From Anaerolineales bacterium (GTDB lineage: Bacteria > Chloroflexota > Anaerolineae > Anaerolineales > Villigracilaceae): a stretch of DNA of 64,000 nucleotides. The notes beneath the pieces are model-generated. The model was not told the origin of the DNA, ran no database searches, and saw only the letters and a program-made list of their open reading frames with translations. The stretch's first letter is position 1, and every line of letters starts with the position of its first letter. This document shows positions 61,781-64,000 of the stretch, piece by piece. Location: assembly GCA_030583925.1 (NCBI GenBank), contig CP129482.1, positions 2,480,001-2,544,000 on the forward strand, given 5' to 3'. The position numbers were made by a program, and so were the translations under genes.

Positions 61781-62443
61781 ATGCACAGTTATGTTCTCGA
61801 TTTGAAATCCCTCTTCGAGAAAAACGCCAACCCAGACCAAGCCGCGCCGATGAAGAAGTACATGCGCGACCAGTTTGATTATCTCGGAATCAAATCTCCG
61901 CAAGTGAAGTTATTGTTGCGAGAACATGTGACCCGTCACGGCTTGCCGACGCTCGAGGAGATTGACGAAATCGCCCTCGACTTGTGGAGCCTACCCCAGC
62001 GTGAGTTCCACTACGCCGCCATCAGCCTGATGGAACGACTCGAAAAGAAATTGAACAAGTCTTCGATCAAGACTCTCGAATTCATGATCACTCACAAATC
62101 GTGGTGGGACACGGTGGACAACATCTCGCACATCGTCGGCGTTCACTTTCGCCGCTTCCCCGATGTGAAGGAAAAGTGTCTGAAAAAATGGCGCGCATCC
62201 AAAAATATTTGGTTGAGGCGGACAGCAATCCTTTTTCAGTTGGATTACAAAAAGGAAACGGACTTCGACTTGCTGTGCGAGATCATCAGCGAGAACCTCG
62301 GCTCGGATGAGTTTTTCATCAACAAAGCCATCGGCTGGGCGTTGAGGCAATATGCATACACGGATGCAAAAGCGGTGAAGAAGTTTGTAAAGGCGACCGA
62401 TCTACATCCCCTCAGTCGGCGCGAGGCGATGAAGCATTTGTAA
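61781..62443 (+). CDS. DNA alkylation repair protein (AlkD-like)
   Basis: This 220-residue protein is made of HEAT-like helical repeats. DQAAPMKKYMRDQFDYLGIKSPQ, LWSLPQREFHYAAISLME, HKSWWDTVDNISHIVG and WLRRTAILFQLDYKK match the AlkD/AlkC DNA glycosylase family, which removes bulky N3- and N7-alkyl bases. Length is normal. Its stop is directly followed by a palindromic repeat. Confidence 0.9.
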   Translation: MHSYVLDLKSLFEKNANPDQAAPMKKYMRDQFDYLGIKSPQVKLLLREHVTRHGLPTLEEIDEIALDLWSLPQREFHYAAISLMERLEKKLNKSSIKTLEFMITHKSWWDTVDNISHIVGVHFRRFPDVKEKCLKKWRASKNIWLRRTAILFQLDYKKETDFDLLCEIISENLGSDEFFINKAIGWALRQYAYTDAKAVKKFVKATDLHPLSRREAMKHL

Positions 62444-62539
62444 TGTCATTGCGAGCCGCCGCTCTTGATCTTTGACGGCGAAGCAATCTCATGTCACGAG
62501 GAGATTGCTTCGTCGCCCTACGGGCTCCTCGCAACGACA
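62444..62539. repeat. Palindromic repeat, copy B
   Basis: It begins on the base after the alkD stop and ends one base before the globin stop, filling the convergent gap. Outer arms TGTCATTGCGAG and CTCGCAACGACA, and inner arms CGAAGCAATCTC (62479-62490) and GAGATTGCTTCG (62501-62512), match copy A. Confidence 0.85.
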
Positions 62540-62540
62540 T

Positions 62541-62930
62541 TCATTCCCTATTCCTCAAAAACTCTGTCGCGTCTGTGAAGTGGTTTTTCAAATAATCACG
62601 CACCTGTTCGGGCATCTCGGCTTCATCGAGCGCTTTGTGCATACACCATTTCCATTGGTCGCGTTCGGCGGGACCGATCGCAAACGGCGCGTGACGCATC
62701 CGCAAGGCGGGGTGACCGCGCGATTCGATATAGAGTTGCGGTCCACCCGACCAGCCCGTGAGGAACATGAACAGTTTCTCGCGCGACTGCTTCAAGTTCT
62801 TCGGGTGAATTGCGCGGAGTTGCGCGGCTTCGGGAGCGGAATCCATCAAGTCGTAGAAGCGGTCAACGAGATTGCGTACGCCCGTCTCGCCGCCGATGAG
62901 TTCGTAGAGGGAGGGTTGAGTTTCGTCCAT
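62541..62930 (-). CDS. Truncated hemoglobin, group II
   Basis: This 129-residue 2-on-2 globin has YELIGGETGVRNLVDRFYDLM, LRAIHPKNLKQSREKLFMFLTGWSGGPQLYIESRGHPALRMRHAPFAIG and a Trp in DQWKWCM (the G8 Trp of group II). The proximal His is in LRMRHAPF. It binds haem and may handle oxygen or NO. The start at 62930 (MDETQPS) is taken; the frame extends 16 codons further. Confidence 0.92.
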   Translation of the reverse strand: MDETQPSLYELIGGETGVRNLVDRFYDLMDSAPEAAQLRAIHPKNLKQSREKLFMFLTGWSGGPQLYIESRGHPALRMRHAPFAIGPAERDQWKWCMHKALDEAEMPEQVRDYLKNHFTDATEFLRNRE

Positions 62931-62998
62931 GCGGGGAATTGTAATGCAATAGTTTAATAGGTGATAGAATCTATTCATCTTTTGAAGAGATAACGCAC

Positions 62999-63868
62999 AT
63001 GAACAAGATCAGCAACTTTTTTAAATGGATGATCAAATATTTTTATTGGCTTTCGCTCGTAGTTTTCGCAGCAATCTATATTCGCTGGTTTCAGCTTACC
63101 CCTTTAGTCTTTGAGTATTATAACGACCCCAACGGGGCTTATATTTTTGGTCTGATTTTATTGAGTTTGTATAGTGCAAGCATGTTTGCATTGAAGCTTT
63201 CCACAAAGAGCAAGCTCCTCAGAGGATTGCTTTACATTCCAACAACTCTCTTTTTCATTTGGAACATTAGTCACACAACTGCCTTCTTTCCATCATTAGA
63301 ATTCACTACAAGATGCAACGGGAATAAATATTACATTGCTTGGATGCATCCTTTTGGCGATTATCAGTGGACATTTGACGAAGTAACCATATGGAGGAAA
63401 GGGTTCTTCAAATACGATTCGTTTTTCTTTGGGTACTCAGGCGGACCATACAGGATTGTCTGCGATGAACAAAATAAAACGGCTAACATTGTTAACGACT
63501 CCAGCGATGTGTTGGCATACATCGACGGAGAAAACCCACAAGTCTTTGATGATTTTGCAACAGCAACACTCAACAATCATCATTACTTCTTAGCCCGAAA
63601 ATGTAACAATTGGACTCCGTCAACTTGCGAAAGTCTAACATTCACTTTGTATGCATGTACTTTAGAATACAAATCCTGTCACCCTCTTCCCATTCAATAT
63701 ACACAACTTGACACTAGAAATTTCCTTCATCTTGAGCCAGACAACGTAAACAATGAAGTACGTTTATACGAGGAACTTTTTGAGACTGACGAGAAAATTC
63801 TAATCTTTGGTTTTGGACAAAACTCTCAATGTTACGCCATGGGCTGTGAAATCCTTGAACAGAAATGA
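62999..63868 (+). CDS. AT-rich membrane protein of unknown function
   Basis: This 289-residue protein has three hydrophobic helices in the first 100 residues (about 15-32, 48-66, 75-92) and a C-terminal soluble part with several Cys and aromatic residues. I do not recognise a family. Base composition and codon use are much more AT-rich than its neighbours, suggesting recent transfer. AAGAGATAACG lies before the ATG. Confidence 0.7.
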   Translation: MNKISNFFKWMIKYFYWLSLVVFAAIYIRWFQLTPLVFEYYNDPNGAYIFGLILLSLYSASMFALKLSTKSKLLRGLLYIPTTLFFIWNISHTTAFFPSLEFTTRCNGNKYYIAWMHPFGDYQWTFDEVTIWRKGFFKYDSFFFGYSGGPYRIVCDEQNKTANIVNDSSDVLAYIDGENPQVFDDFATATLNNHHYFLARKCNNWTPSTCESLTFTLYACTLEYKSCHPLPIQYTQLDTRNFLHLEPDNVNNEVRLYEELFETDEKILIFGFGQNSQCYAMGCEILEQK

Positions 63869-63881
63869 TAAAAATCCACCT

Positions 63882-63887
63882 TATAAT
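63882..63887 (+). promoter_or_regulatory. -10 box for the thiolase gene
   Basis: TATAAT lies 20 bases before the ATG, with AGGAGAT between. Confidence 0.5.
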
Positions 63888-63907
63888 TGCCGCAACAGGA
63901 GATCGCC

Positions 63908-64000
63908 ATGACCAAAGAAAACGAAGCCGTTATCTTATCCGCCGCGCGCACGCCAGTGGGAAAATTTCAGGGCGCGTTGAGTTCCATCCCCGCGACGCAG
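63908..64000 (+). CDS. Acetyl-CoA acetyltransferase (thiolase), partial
   Basis: The first 31 codons of a gene running past the window end encode MTKENEAVILSAARTPVGKF followed by QGALSSIPATQ. The SAARTPVGKFQGALS segment is the standard N terminus of acetyl-CoA C-acetyltransferases. The catalytic residues lie outside the window. The strong AGGAGAT site fixes the start. Confidence 0.85.
   Translation, partial: MTKENEAVILSAARTPVGKFQGALSSIPATQ

Overview
This 64 kb window is a dense bacterial chromosome segment, with genes on both strands, mostly short intergenic gaps and no rRNA or CRISPR array. The gene content points to the phylum Chloroflexota, most likely class Anaerolineae. The clues are lipoproteins with long Thr-Pro linkers, the secreted 'GYPITEQF'-type domain, transmembrane proteins with DUF11/CARDB-like ectodomains, YIP1-type membrane proteins, stomatin/NfeD pairs and cyclase-STAND fusions. 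This is an inference from protein style, not from a marker gene. No gene-free stretch exceeds 300 bases; the longest is 47168-47447 (candidate small RNA plus a palindromic repeat).

Layout. 1-3 kb (minus): an MFS exporter and a split glutamine-dependent NAD+ synthetase. 3.1-7.0 kb (plus): a small unknown protein and a 1150-residue transmembrane STAND NTPase that share a short motif. 7.0-11.8 kb (minus): tRNA-Ser(CGA), a beta-CASP nuclease, RNase D, RimI and a stomatin/NfeD pair. 12-24 kb: ManNAcA sugar-nucleotide genes, a secreted protein, a PyrK-like protein, a prohibitin-like protein, a selD whose catalytic residue is encoded by an in-frame UGA, a CNNM-type protein, an MFS-spermidine synthase fusion, a HAD hydrolase, a DMT transporter and a STAS protein. 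24-30 kb: rarA, a histidine phosphatase, a cyclase-STAND regulator, a cysteine-cluster protein and an acetyltransferase. 30-38 kb (minus): a VOC protein behind a LexA-like site, a MacB-like ABC operon with an unusual exported partner, an alkaline-phosphatase-fold membrane enzyme and a PIG-L deacetylase. 38-47 kb: a trans-sulfuration enzyme, a SpoIIE phosphatase, a deoxynucleoside kinase, a phosphohexomutase, TatD, a polyprenyl synthase, an AT-rich methyltransferase with an attC-like hairpin, and yceD. 47-54 kb: metG, a GDPD, a large membrane protein, a nitroreductase and a deacetylase. 54-62 kb: a complete IS5-family element inserted just ahead of a three-gene unit, then alkD. 62-64 kb: a truncated globin, an AT-rich membrane protein and the start of a thiolase.

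The most striking locus is 55801-61706. Its first gene encodes one polypeptide made of a lipidated branched-chain-amino-acid-type binding domain, a complete pentameric ligand-gated ion channel (ectodomain plus four membrane helices) and a C-terminal extracellular family-1 solute-binding domain. A small membrane protein and a DUF3048 lipoprotein follow at 12 and 8 bp. It looks like a ligand-gated channel carrying two independent binding proteins.

Second is the transmembrane STAND NTPase at 3.1-7.0 kb. Third is selD, whose true start lies upstream of a UGA followed by a hairpin very like the E. coli fdhF SECIS. The window also holds several families of dispersed palindromic or low-complexity repeats that sit at gene junctions and sometimes inside coding sequence.
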